DNA from: Rhizobium sp. P32RR-XVIII
Lineage (GTDB): Bacteria; Pseudomonadota; Alphaproteobacteria; Rhizobiales; Rhizobiaceae
Length of the DNA: 64,000 nt
Assembly (NCBI RefSeq): GCF_012641395.1
Contig: NZ_JABAIH010000008.1
Coordinates: 186,001-250,000, forward strand
Direction of reading: 5' to 3'
The notes below the pieces were generated by a model that saw nothing but the letters and a program-made list of their open reading frames with translations, ran no database searches and was not told where the DNA came from. A program made the position numbers and the translations under genes. Shown here piece after piece: positions 26,035-34,086 of this stretch; position 1 is the first letter of the stretch, and each line of letters begins with the position of its first letter.

Positions 26035-26709
26035 ATGTCCATGTACGTTTTCAACTTCGCGCCCGTATTGGAGGGCATCGACAAGCTGCTCTACGGCGCA
26101 TGGCTGACGATTCAGCTCTCCTGCGCGGCGATGTTGCTCGGCCTGATCGTCTCGATCATCTGCGCCTCGGCCAAGACGTCGAACGTGGCGCCGCTGCGCT
26201 GGGTGATCAACGCCTATATCGAGATCATCCGCAACACGCCTTTCCTCGTGCAGATCTTCTTCATCTTCTTCGGCCTTCCGTCGCTCGGCCTGCGGCTCAC
26301 GCCAAACAGCGCAGCGCTTCTGGCGCTCGTCGTCAATTTTGGCGCCTATGGTACCGAGATCATCCGTGCAGGCATCGAATCCATCCAGAAAGGGCAGATG
26401 GAGGCAGGCACAGCCCTCGGCCTCTCGAAGCTGCAGGTCTTCCGCTACATCATATTGAAGCCGGCCCTGCGCACGGTCTATCCGGCGCTCACCAGCCAGT
26501 TCATATACTTGATGCTGACCTCGAGCGTCGTCTCGGCGATCTCGGCCGATGACCTTGCTGCCGCGGGCAACGACCTGCAGTCGGCGACCTTTGCGAGCTT
26601 CGAGGTCTATATCGTCGTCACGCTGATTTACCTCGCTATGTCCATCGGCTTCTCCGCGATCTTCGCGGTGATCCAGAGGGCGGCATTCAAATACCCGTTG
26701 AGCCGATAA
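26035..26709 (+). CDS. Polar amino-acid ABC transporter permease 1
   Basis: The 224-residue HisM/GlnP-type permease has about five membrane helices and the EAA-loop region MEAGTALGLSKLQVFRYIIL (about 122-141). AGGAGG-like GCAGGAGGA precedes the ATG at 26035; a second ATG two codons on is possible. With the next permease, a binding protein and an ATPase it forms a complete importer in one plus-strand operon (26035-29049). The substrate is likely a polar amino acid or related compound. The LacI-type operator upstream is unusual for this class. Confidence 0.85.
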   Translation: MSMYVFNFAPVLEGIDKLLYGAWLTIQLSCAAMLLGLIVSIICASAKTSNVAPLRWVINAYIEIIRNTPFLVQIFFIFFGLPSLGLRLTPNSAALLALVVNFGAYGTEIIRAGIESIQKGQMEAGTALGLSKLQVFRYIILKPALRTVYPALTSQFIYLMLTSSVVSAISADDLAAAGNDLQSATFASFEVYIVVTLIYLAMSIGFSAIFAVIQRAAFKYPLSR

Positions 26710-26721
26710 GGAGATCGACCA

Positions 26722-27384
26722 ATGCCTTTGATCAGACCTTTCGGTATCAATGAACTCTGGATCATCGTGCTCGCGGCACAGTGGACGATCGCACCGTCGG
26801 CGATCGCCTTCGCCTGCGGCGGCGTCGGCGGCCTGTTCATTGCGCTCGTGCGCGTTTCCGACACGAAATGGCCGCGCCTCATTGCGACCGGCTTCATCCG
26901 CATCTTCCAGGGCACGCCGTTGCTGATGCAGCTCTTCCTGGTCTTCTTCGGCCTCAATATCCTGGGTTTCGGCATCAATCCCTGGATTGCGGCTGCCTTC
27001 GCCTTCACGCTGCATGCCAGTGCGTTCCTCGGTGAAATCTGGCGCGGCTGCATCGAGGCGGTGCCATCAGGTCAGCGGGAGGCTGCCACCGCTCTCGGGC
27101 TGCGCTATTATAACCGCATGCGCTACGTGATCCTGCCGCAGGCGACGAAGATCGCTGTCGCGCCGACGGTTGGCTTCCTTGTGCAGCTCATCAAGGGCAC
27201 GTCGCTGGCCGCCATCATCGGCTTCACCGAGCTGACCCGTCAGGGCCAGATCATCAACAACGCGACCTTCAGCCCCTTCCTGGTCTTCTCCACGGTGGCT
27301 GCGGTCTATTTCGTCCTCTGCTGGCCGCTCTCGCTGCTCGCCGGCCGCATGGAACGTCAATTCTCCCTGGCAACGAAACGTTGA
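26722..27384 (+). CDS. Polar amino-acid ABC transporter permease 2
   Basis: The 220-residue second permease has a first membrane helix in IVLAAQWTIAPSAIAFACGG and the ATPase-docking loop REAATALGLRYYNRMRYVIL (about 116-135). Further membrane helices lie at FLVQLIKGTSLAAIIGF and FLVFSTVAAVYFVLCWPLSL. It starts 12 bases after permease 1, with a purine-rich AAGGAGA upstream, and presumably forms the heterodimeric channel with it. There is nothing unusual in length or motifs. Confidence 0.85.
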   Translation: MPLIRPFGINELWIIVLAAQWTIAPSAIAFACGGVGGLFIALVRVSDTKWPRLIATGFIRIFQGTPLLMQLFLVFFGLNILGFGINPWIAAAFAFTLHASAFLGEIWRGCIEAVPSGQREAATALGLRYYNRMRYVILPQATKIAVAPTVGFLVQLIKGTSLAAIIGFTELTRQGQIINNATFSPFLVFSTVAAVYFVLCWPLSLLAGRMERQFSLATKR

Positions 27385-27434
27385 GGGGCCCGCGCCGGAG
27401 GGAGGTATCCCGGCATAACCGAAAGGGTAGGAGC

Positions 27435-28238
27435 ATGAGCATTTCGAGACGCATGATGTTGGCCGCGATTGGCGCGGGCCTGATCGTTGGTGCAGTGGCA
27501 ACGACGGCGGCGGCGCAGACCGTCGACAGCATCAAGAAGGCAGGAACCTTGAAGATCGGCATGCTGGTCGACTTCCCACCCTTCGGCCTTACAAACGCAA
27601 ACAACGAGCCGGACGGCTACGACGCCGACGTCGCCAAGCTGCTCGGCAAGGAATGGGGTGTCGATATCCAGATCGTGCCCGTCAGCGGCCCGAACCGCAT
27701 CCCGTACCTGCAAAGCAATCAGGTCGACATCCTGATCGCGGGCCTGGGTATCACGGAGGAGCGGAAGAAGAGTATCGACTACAGCCGCCCCTACGCTGGT
27801 ATCTCGATCGGCGTCTTCGGCGTGAAGGACGCCAACGTCACCAAGGCCGAAGATCTGTCCGGCAAGACGATCGGCGTTGCGCGGGCGTCGACGCAGGACA
27901 CGGCGCTGACCAAGATCGCGCCGAAGGATGCGACAATTCAGCGTTTCGACGACGATGCAAGCGCGGTGCAGGCACTCCTCTCCGGCCAGGTCGAGCTGAT
28001 GGGCGTCTCCAACGTGGTCTTTGCCCAGATCGAAAAGGCCGCTCCCGGCCGCTTCGACCAGAAGTTCGTCTTTAATCAGCAGTTGCAGGGCATCGCAATG
28101 CGTAAGGGCAATCCGGAACTGCAGTCAGCGATCAACGACTTCATTGTCAAGGTCATGAACGACGGAGAGTTGGAGAAGATCCATGAGAAGTGGCTCGGTT
28201 CGCCACTCCCGCAGTTCGTGAAAGACGCCAAGAACTAA
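27435..28238 (+). CDS. Amino-acid ABC transporter periplasmic binding protein
   Basis: The 267-residue protein has a clear signal peptide (MSISRRMMLAAIGAGLIVGA, cleaved near AAAQ-TV). The family 3 solute-binding fold shows GTLKIGMLVDFPPFG near the mature start, the hinge segment ILIAGLGITEERKKSIDYSRPY, and the C-terminal IHEKWLGSPLP. It delivers the ligand to the two permeases encoded upstream. The ATG at 27435 follows GTAGGAG. The ligand is not deducible, although the family prefers amino acids and their derivatives. Confidence 0.86.
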   Translation: MSISRRMMLAAIGAGLIVGAVATTAAAQTVDSIKKAGTLKIGMLVDFPPFGLTNANNEPDGYDADVAKLLGKEWGVDIQIVPVSGPNRIPYLQSNQVDILIAGLGITEERKKSIDYSRPYAGISIGVFGVKDANVTKAEDLSGKTIGVARASTQDTALTKIAPKDATIQRFDDDASAVQALLSGQVELMGVSNVVFAQIEKAAPGRFDQKFVFNQQLQGIAMRKGNPELQSAINDFIVKVMNDGELEKIHEKWLGSPLPQFVKDAKN

Positions 28239-28269
28239 GGCTGGAATACATAGGAAAGGAGTTCCTCGT

Positions 28270-29049
28270 ATGAATGAGATCAGCGCAAACACATCCGCAG
28301 CAGGCGCGCGGGGAGCTTCCGATCTGGCTGTCAGGATGGAAGGCGTCGACAAATGGTATGGCGGCTTCCACGCGCTGAAGGACGTCGAGCTTTCCGTCAA
28401 CCGGGGGGAGCGGATCGTCATCTGCGGTCCTTCCGGTTCCGGCAAATCGACGCTGATCCGCTGCATCAACCAGCTCGAGACGATCCAGAAGGGCCGGATC
28501 GTCGTCGACGGCCATGATCTGACCGCCGGCGGCAAGAATGTCGATATCGTGCGGCAGGAGACCGGCATGGTCTTCCAGCAGTTCAACCTCTTCCCGCATA
28601 TGACGGTGCTGGAAAACTGCACCCTGGCGCCGATGAAGGTGCGCGGCATCTCCAAGGCCGAGGCGGAAAAGACCGCCCGCAAATTCCTGGAGCGGGTGCG
28701 CATTCCCGAGCAGGCGGAAAAATACCCGGCCCAGCTTTCCGGCGGCCAGCAGCAGCGCGTGGCGATTGCCCGTGCGCTGTGCATGAACCCGAAGATCATG
28801 CTCTTCGACGAGCCGACTTCGGCGCTTGACCCGGAAATGGTCAAGGAGGTGCTCGACACGATGATCGACCTTGCCAAGGAAGGCATGACCATGCTCTGCG
28901 TCACCCATGAAATGGGCTTCGCGCGTCAGGTCGCCGACCGGGTGATCTTCATGGACCGCGGCGAGATCCTCGAAGTGGGCGCTCCAGACGAATTCTTCGG
29001 CAATCCGAAGAACGAGCGCTTGAAGACCTTCCTGGGCCAGATTTCCTAG
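28270..29049 (+). CDS. Amino-acid ABC transporter ATPase
   Basis: The 259-residue ATPase has Walker A GPSGSGKST near residue 54, the Q-loop segment GMVFQQFNLFPHM, signature LSGGQQQRVAIARAL, Walker B IMLFDEPTSALD, and VTHEMGFARQ with the switch histidine. The first 15 residues form a variable N-terminal tail. It closes the importer operon 31 bases after the binding-protein gene. It is highly similar in layout to the ectoine ATPase at 13558-14331 but lacks the insertion seen there. Confidence 0.88.
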   Translation: MNEISANTSAAGARGASDLAVRMEGVDKWYGGFHALKDVELSVNRGERIVICGPSGSGKSTLIRCINQLETIQKGRIVVDGHDLTAGGKNVDIVRQETGMVFQQFNLFPHMTVLENCTLAPMKVRGISKAEAEKTARKFLERVRIPEQAEKYPAQLSGGQQQRVAIARALCMNPKIMLFDEPTSALDPEMVKEVLDTMIDLAKEGMTMLCVTHEMGFARQVADRVIFMDRGEILEVGAPDEFFGNPKNERLKTFLGQIS

Positions 29050-29442
29050 GGCGAAGAACTAGTCAGCGCACTAGCGAGAGACAGCGCACGGCGATTGCCA
29101 GCACCGTTCGTTAATATCTGCGACTCGCTCATCGAGAGCGTCGTGCGCGCAGGCGAGGCGCAGCGCCTAGACGCCTCATAATTTCCTTCAGCCGATTGCT
29201 GGTCGGATTGCTGAAGAAGCAAGGCATGGATCGTGACAATCGCACCGATCAGCCACGGCGCAGGGCGGCTGATCATCGCCTCTTTGAGGTCATTCCCAAG
29301 GATCTCTCGACAGCCTGAATATCATGAAATTATGCTGGACACGCCAATCGGCACAAAATACCCAAAACAAAGAGATACATGTTCGAAATTTTGCAGTAAA
29401 AACAATGATGAGATTTCATCGTAGGGACAGATCAAAAGTGCA
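29050..29442. other. Intergenic region with a stem-loop and AT-rich promoter
   Basis: This 393-base stretch follows the ABC importer. An interrupted hairpin lies at 29186-29216: outer arms CTTCAGC and GCTGAAG, with a smaller CCGA/TCGG pair inside. It has no T-run. From about 29320 to 29440 the DNA is AT-rich and probably holds the IclR-type gene's promoter. No protein-coding gene was recognised. Confidence 0.4.
29381..29395. promoter_or_regulatory. Possible IclR/PcaR-type box upstream of the IclR gene
   Basis: GTTCGAAATTTTGCA has the layout GTTC, short AT-rich spacer, GCA. This recalls the PcaU/PcaR-type box (GTTC-N7-GCAC) of IclR regulators. The spacer here is eight bases. It is 48 bases before the IclR-family start, which would fit autoregulation. 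The match is weak. Confidence 0.3.
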
Positions 29443-30207
29443 ATGTCGATGATGCGGGAAACGGATTTCGTCAGCGGCTTCGCTCGCGGCTTGAAGGTCA
29501 TCGAGGCGTTTGGCGAGACGCACCAGCGCCTGTCCATCACTGACGCCTCGAAACTCACCGGGCTGGACCGCGCCACGACCCGCCGCTCGCTGCTGACGCT
29601 GGCCGAACTCGGCTATGCCGACTACGACGGCAAGTTCTTCACGCTGACGCCGAGGATCCTGCGGCTCGGACACGCCTACCTCTCGGCGACACCCCTGCCC
29701 GTCCTTATCCAGCCGCATCTCGATCAACTGTCCGAGAAAGCCGGGCAAAGCGCCTCGGCTTCAGTGCTCGATGGTACAGAGATCGTCTACGTCGCGCGCG
29801 CCTCGCAGCGCCGGGTCATGTCGATCAACCTGACGCCAGGCAGCCGCTTGCCGGCCTTCTGCGCATCGATGGGCCGCGTCCTGCTTGCCGCGCTCCCGGA
29901 GACCGAAGCCAGAGCAATCCTCGCCCGCACCGACCTCAAGCCCAATACGCCGAACACCAAGACGGACGTGGAAGAACTGCTCACTGAGTTCCGGCACGTG
30001 CGCGAGCAAGGCTATGCGGTCATCGACCAGGAACTGGAGATCGGCCTCTGCTCGATTGCCGTCCCCGTCGAGAACGACCGCGGGCAAACGGTCGCGGCGA
30101 TCAATATCGGCGCTCCGGCAGCCCACGTGCCGGCCGCCGAGATGCCGGCCCGCTATCTGCCGCTGCTACGAGAGACACAGAGGGCGCTGAGGCTCGTCCT
30201 GCGATAG
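29443..30207 (+). CDS. IclR-family regulator, PcaR-like
   Basis: The 254-residue regulator has an N-terminal winged helix (about 8-70: SGFARGLKVIEAFGE, then DASKLTGLDRATTRRSLLTL). The effector-binding domain includes ASVLDGTEIVYVARA and the C-terminal CSIAVPVENDRGQTVAAINI. PcaR/PcaU relatives begin in the same way and control aromatic-acid (beta-ketoadipate) genes, so an aromatic or hydroxy-acid effector is a reasonable guess. It is convergent with a class II aldolase gene 65 bases downstream and close to a TauABC-type importer, which it probably controls. The ribosome-binding site is weak. Confidence 0.83.
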   Translation: MSMMRETDFVSGFARGLKVIEAFGETHQRLSITDASKLTGLDRATTRRSLLTLAELGYADYDGKFFTLTPRILRLGHAYLSATPLPVLIQPHLDQLSEKAGQSASASVLDGTEIVYVARASQRRVMSINLTPGSRLPAFCASMGRVLLAALPETEARAILARTDLKPNTPNTKTDVEELLTEFRHVREQGYAVIDQELEIGLCSIAVPVENDRGQTVAAINIGAPAAHVPAAEMPARYLPLLRETQRALRLVLR

Positions 30208-30272
30208 CAGCGCCGGCAGGCTTGCAGCGGGTGCGCTTCAAACACGCAAGTATCCGGCCAAGATATCGATGC

Positions 30273-30962
30273 TCACTGGCCAACCCGGGCGAGTTTTGCA
30301 GCGTGATAATCCCACACCTTCTGTAGCAAATGCGGTTTCCAGAGGTTCGAAGAAATGACGGCGACCTCTTCTTTGGTGAGAACTGCCGGCTCGCCGATCT
30401 GTTCGGCGCGGTGCTGTCGCTCGGCGTTTTCTTCCAGGTAGACGGCGAGCACGAAGGCCTCGAGGATGTTGCCGGCTGCAATGACCGCGCCATGGGATTT
30501 CAACAGCGCGACGCGCCGTTCGCCGAGCGTGGTAGCGAGTTCCTCGCCCAGCGCCTTGGTGTTGATCGAGGCGATGGTTGGGAATTCCCGGATTTCGCCC
30601 AGCACAGCGGCCTGCATGATGACAGGCTTGACCATTTTTCCCGTCGAGCTGAAAAGCGTCGACCAAAGCGGATGGGCGTGGATGACGGCGTTGACGTCAG
30701 GGCGGCGGCGGTAGATTTCCGAGTGGATGTGGAATTCCATCGGCGGCACGGGACCACCGTCGATCGGCCGGCCGTCGAAGTCGACAGCAACGATGTCGTC
30801 CGCCGTCAGCGCGCTGCGCACCGAGGCGCCGGAATTGATCAGCATGCCATCGCCGCCCGGCAGGCGCATGCTGGCATGGCCGTTGAAGTCGATGATGCCG
30901 GCGCGCTCAAGCATCAGGATCGCGCGGGCGAGGTTATGCCGGTCTTCGGTGTTTTTCGTCAT
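30273..30962 (-). CDS. Class II aldolase/adducin family protein
   Basis: The 229-residue metal-dependent enzyme carries the zinc-binding pattern MEFHIHSEIY and IHAHPLWSTL (about 75-105) and a distal histidine in LLKSHGAVIAAG near 155. The family includes fuculose- and ribulose-phosphate aldolases/epimerases and 3,4-dihydroxyphthalate-type decarboxylases. Given a PcaR-like regulator and a TauABC-type importer next to it, decarboxylation of an aromatic acid or cleavage of a hydroxy-acid are both possible. I cannot separate them by eye. It starts 87 bases before the importer permease stop on the same strand. Confidence 0.8.
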   Translation of the reverse strand: MTKNTEDRHNLARAILMLERAGIIDFNGHASMRLPGGDGMLINSGASVRSALTADDIVAVDFDGRPIDGGPVPPMEFHIHSEIYRRRPDVNAVIHAHPLWSTLFSSTGKMVKPVIMQAAVLGEIREFPTIASINTKALGEELATTLGERRVALLKSHGAVIAAGNILEAFVLAVYLEENAERQHRAEQIGEPAVLTKEEVAVISSNLWKPHLLQKVWDYHAAKLARVGQ

Positions 30963-31049
30963 GTTAGCGGTCCGATAACAGGGGCACGGGTGCCCGGAAC
31001 AGTTGCGGCCGCCCGGATGGCGGCCGCTCTTGCGGTCAGGCTTGGGAGG

Positions 31050-31877
31050 TTATCGTGCGGTTTTCTTCCAGGGCACGAGCTTGCGCTCGAACTCGGTCAG
31101 GATGACGGAGATGACGTAGCCCAGGAAAGCGATGACGAGCAGGCCGACATACATCTGCTCGACGGAGAGCAGTTCCCAAGCGTTCCAGATCATGTAGCCG
31201 AGCCCGCTCTTGGAGCCGATCATCTCGGCGATCGCGATCAGCATCAGGCCGAGGCCGAGGCCGAGCTTGATGCCGCTCATGATGTGCGGCACCGCCCCAG
31301 GCAATGCGATGGTGGTGAACACCTGCCAGCGGTTGGCACCGTAATTGCGCCCCACGTCGAGAAAGATCTTGTTGATCTCCAGAACGCCGGTCGCCGTGTT
31401 GATCAGGACAGGATAGAAGACGCCGATCGCGACCATGGCGATCTTCGAGCCTTCGCCGAGCCCGAAGACCAGCAGAAGCAGCGGGAAGATCGCGCTCTTC
31501 GGCACGGGATAGGTGGCCGAGATCAGCGGATCGACCATGGCCCTCAGCGGCCGCGACAGACCGACCGCCACGCCGAGGAGCAGTGCCGGAATGCCGCCGA
31601 CGAGCGTGCCCCAGAAGAGCCGCTGCAGCGTCGCCCAGGTATTGCTCCAGAGCGAACCGTCGGCAACGAGCGACAGGAAGCTGGAAAAGATCTTCGACGG
31701 CGCCGGAAAGAAGCGCTGGTCGATCAAGCCAACCTGGGCTGCGATCTGCCAGACGAGCAGCAGCACCAGCGGTGATGCGATGCTGATCATCCGGTCGCGG
31801 TTTTCGCCGACAAAAAGCCCCTTCTTCGGGCGGGCGGCCTTGCTGCCGGCCTGCGTGATGTTAGATGCGATGCTCAT
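31050..31877 (-). CDS. ABC transporter permease, nitrate/sulfonate/taurine family
   Basis: The 275-residue SsuC/TauC-like inner-membrane protein has about six membrane helices. Examples are ISIASPLVLLLVWQIAAQVG near residue 32 and LLVIAFLGYVISVILTEFE at the end. The ATPase-docking loop lies around GRNYGANRWQVFTTIALPGA (about 176-195). Its ATG overlaps the ATPase stop by four bases. With the ATPase and binding protein it forms an importer for a small organic anion such as a sulfonate, taurine or an aromatic acid. The ligand cannot be fixed from sequence. Confidence 0.85.
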   Translation of the reverse strand: MSIASNITQAGSKAARPKKGLFVGENRDRMISIASPLVLLLVWQIAAQVGLIDQRFFPAPSKIFSSFLSLVADGSLWSNTWATLQRLFWGTLVGGIPALLLGVAVGLSRPLRAMVDPLISATYPVPKSAIFPLLLLVFGLGEGSKIAMVAIGVFYPVLINTATGVLEINKIFLDVGRNYGANRWQVFTTIALPGAVPHIMSGIKLGLGLGLMLIAIAEMIGSKSGLGYMIWNAWELLSVEQMYVGLLVIAFLGYVISVILTEFERKLVPWKKTAR

Positions 31878-32719
31878 GCCTTCGTCTCCCCAAGATCGCG
31901 TGAACGGGCGCGCTGTACTTCGTCGCGCAGCTGACCCCAGATCGAGTACACGAATTCGCCGTAGGCCGGGCGCGAACGCAATTCGAGCACGGAGCGTGGG
32001 CGTTCAAAGGGAACGTCCACAATCTCCTTGGCGCGGCCGGGCTGGGCCGACATGACCATCACCCGGTCGCCGAGAGTGACGGCTTCATCGACGCTGTGTG
32101 TGATGAAGAGAACCGTCTTGCGGGTTTCCTCCCAGATGCGCAGCAGTTCTTCCTGCAGCAGCAGCTTGTTCTGCTCGTCCAGCGCCGAGAACGGTTCGTC
32201 CATCAAGAGGATGTCCGGATCGTTGGCGAAAGCGCGGGCGATCGATACGCGCTGGCGCATGCCACCGGAAAGCTGGTGGGGATAGGCTTGCGCGAAGCGG
32301 GTCAGCCCCGTCCGATCCAGATAGTGGCCGACCACTTCCTTGATCTGCGCCTTCGGAACGTGCCGCAGGCGCAGCCCGTAGGACGCGTTGTCCCACACGG
32401 TCATCCAGGGAAATAGGGAATCGCCCTGGAAGACCATGGAGTTGCCGGGCCGGTTCTGCGCCGGCGCGGTGATCTCGACGCTGCCCGAGGTCGCCGTTTC
32501 CAGATTGGCGAGGATGCGCAGCAACGTGGTCTTGCCGCAGCCGCTCGGGCCGACGATCATGAAGAAGCAGCCTTCGGCGATGTCCAGCGAGACGTTGTCG
32601 AGCGCTGTCATGGTCCCGGCCGGCGTCTCGAAGGATTTCGTGAGGTTGCGCAGCCGGATTTTCGTCTGCGTCTCGTGGGATGCCTCCGGCAGACTGCGAA
32701 GATGGGGGGATCTCGCCAT
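31874..32719 (-). CDS. ABC transporter ATPase, nitrate/sulfonate/taurine family
   Basis: The 281-residue ATPase of the SsuB/TauB group shows Walker A GPSGCGKTT near residue 58, signature LSGGMRQRVSIARAF, Walker B ILLMDEPFSALDEQ and the switch histidine in VLFITHSVDEAV. An N-terminal 18-residue extension precedes the conserved IRLRNLTKSFETPAGT. It lies 11 bases after the binding-protein gene and overlaps the permease gene by four bases, so all three form one operon. Confidence 0.87.
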   Translation of the reverse strand: MARSPHLRSLPEASHETQTKIRLRNLTKSFETPAGTMTALDNVSLDIAEGCFFMIVGPSGCGKTTLLRILANLETATSGSVEITAPAQNRPGNSMVFQGDSLFPWMTVWDNASYGLRLRHVPKAQIKEVVGHYLDRTGLTRFAQAYPHQLSGGMRQRVSIARAFANDPDILLMDEPFSALDEQNKLLLQEELLRIWEETRKTVLFITHSVDEAVTLGDRVMVMSAQPGRAKEIVDVPFERPRSVLELRSRPAYGEFVYSIWGQLRDEVQRARSRDLGETKA

Positions 32720-32730
32720 GTCGCTATCCT

Positions 32731-33771
32731 TTATTTCTGCGGCTGGTAGGCGCCGAGCTTCTTGACGGCGTCTTCGGCGAAGGAGGCATCGACGACCTTG
32801 TCGAGCGAGACATCGCCGCCTTCCATCACGCCTTCGGACTTGAAGAAATCAAGATCGGTCTGAAGACTTGCGAGGTTCAGCTTGCCATCCGGATTTGTGC
32901 CCTGCGGCACGATCGTGCGGAAGGTCTCCGGATCCTTGATCGAGGTGTATTCGGTCAGGATCGAGATCACTTCGGCGGCATTCGGGCCGGCGAGCTTGCC
33001 GTTGGAAAGGGCGTTGTTGTAGTCGCGCACGGCGCGGATATAGGCGCGCATGAACGCTTCGGCCGCGTCATGATGATCCTGCGCGAAAGTGCTGGAATAG
33101 AGCACGACGGCGAGCTGGTGGTTCGGATAGATTTCATCGTCTCCCATGAAGCGCACGGCAGCTCCGCGGCGCACCGCCTCCGATGCGGATGGCTCCGTCG
33201 TCAACGCGGCATCGACCGCCTTGTTTTCGAGCGCCAGCACATGCTGGGGGAAGGAGAGAAAGAGGCGCTCGACGTCGGCCGGCTTCAGGCCGCCCTTCTT
33301 CAGTGCTTCGTTCATGGTGGAGGTCGAGGCGCTGCCATTGGCGCTGCCGGCAACCTTCATGCCCTTGAGGTCGGCGAGGCTCTTGAACTTGCCGCTATCG
33401 ATAAGGTCCTTGCGGATCAAGAGCGGCTGGTAGCCGTATCCGGGGGGCGTCGAGCCCTTGTCGGCGACGATCTTGATGCCGATGCCTCTGGCTACGGCAT
33501 TGTAGAGGCCGGCTGAAGGCGATCCGCCTGCCACGTCAAGCTGGCCAGCGCCCAACGGAGCCACCATCTTTGCTCCAGAATCGAACGGGATGAACTTCGC
33601 ATCGATGCCTTCATCGTGGAAGTAGCCCTTCTTGTCAGCGATGAAGAAGGCGACGTCGCTGCTTGAGTTCGCAATTCCGACGTTAACCGTCGTCATGTCT
33701 GCCGCGTTTGCCTGCAGACAGCCCAATGACATCCACCCGGCGAGGGCGGCGCTCAGAATCATCTTGTTCAC
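32731..33771 (-). CDS. ABC transporter periplasmic binding protein, SsuA/TauA family
   Basis: The 346-residue protein has a signal peptide (MNKMILSAALAGWMSLGC, cleavage near ANAAD). The NMT1/SsuA fold follows: VNVGIANSSSDVAFFIADKK, the loop FIPFDSGAKMVAPLGAGQLD, and LKGMKVAGSANGSAS. It is the first gene of the importer operon, read leftward from a promoter in 33772-33900. That region contains a GGAAC-N3-GTTCC palindrome and an IclR-box-like element. The ligand is unknown; sulfonates and aromatic or aliphatic carboxylates are typical. Confidence 0.85.
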   Translation of the reverse strand: MNKMILSAALAGWMSLGCLQANAADMTTVNVGIANSSSDVAFFIADKKGYFHDEGIDAKFIPFDSGAKMVAPLGAGQLDVAGGSPSAGLYNAVARGIGIKIVADKGSTPPGYGYQPLLIRKDLIDSGKFKSLADLKGMKVAGSANGSASTSTMNEALKKGGLKPADVERLFLSFPQHVLALENKAVDAALTTEPSASEAVRRGAAVRFMGDDEIYPNHQLAVVLYSSTFAQDHHDAAEAFMRAYIRAVRDYNNALSNGKLAGPNAAEVISILTEYTSIKDPETFRTIVPQGTNPDGKLNLASLQTDLDFFKSEGVMEGGDVSLDKVVDASFAEDAVKKLGAYQPQK

Positions 33772-34086
33772 ATTTTCCTCCGCGTTGAATGAACATCTGC
33801 GCGACCGGCTTTTCCTGCCCCGCCAAAAATTCCATCGATGTTCTGCTATAGGGAACGATGTTCCTATTTCGCAAAACTACAGGCGATATCGGCCTCTGTC
33901 AAATGTTTCTGCGGATCACATCTACGTTGAATCACGGGAGCCTACCGGCTGATGCGGGGATTTTGTTACGGCTTCAACGGCTTGCGTCCGCCTGCTTCAG
34001 CGGTCCGTAATCCGTTGTTTCGGTGCATTCAAAGAAATCCGCGAGGCCGTTCATCTGCCTCGCGTCAAACCATGGCACGTCGGTGC
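33772..34086. other. Regulatory region of the TauABC-type importer; no gene seen
   Basis: This 315-base stretch separates the importer promoter from the convergent end of the emrB-type gene. The right two thirds (33900-34086) show no recognisable gene. The long plus-strand frame that begins at 33952 and runs over emrB is a GC-driven shadow. Confidence 0.45.
33852..33873. promoter_or_regulatory. Candidate regulator site upstream of the TauABC-type operon
   Basis: GGAAC-GAT-GTTCC (33852-33864) is a perfect interrupted palindrome. It overlaps GTTCCTATTTCGCA (33860-33873), which has the GTTC-N7-GCA layout of PcaU/PcaR boxes. It lies about 80-100 bases upstream of the binding-protein start and could be the target of the IclR-family protein encoded at 29443-30207. 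Confidence 0.4.

Noticed and set aside
30330..31775. 481-codon plus-strand frame opposite the aldolase and permease genes
   Set aside because: Antisense shadow with low-complexity charged sequence; both opposite genes are well supported.
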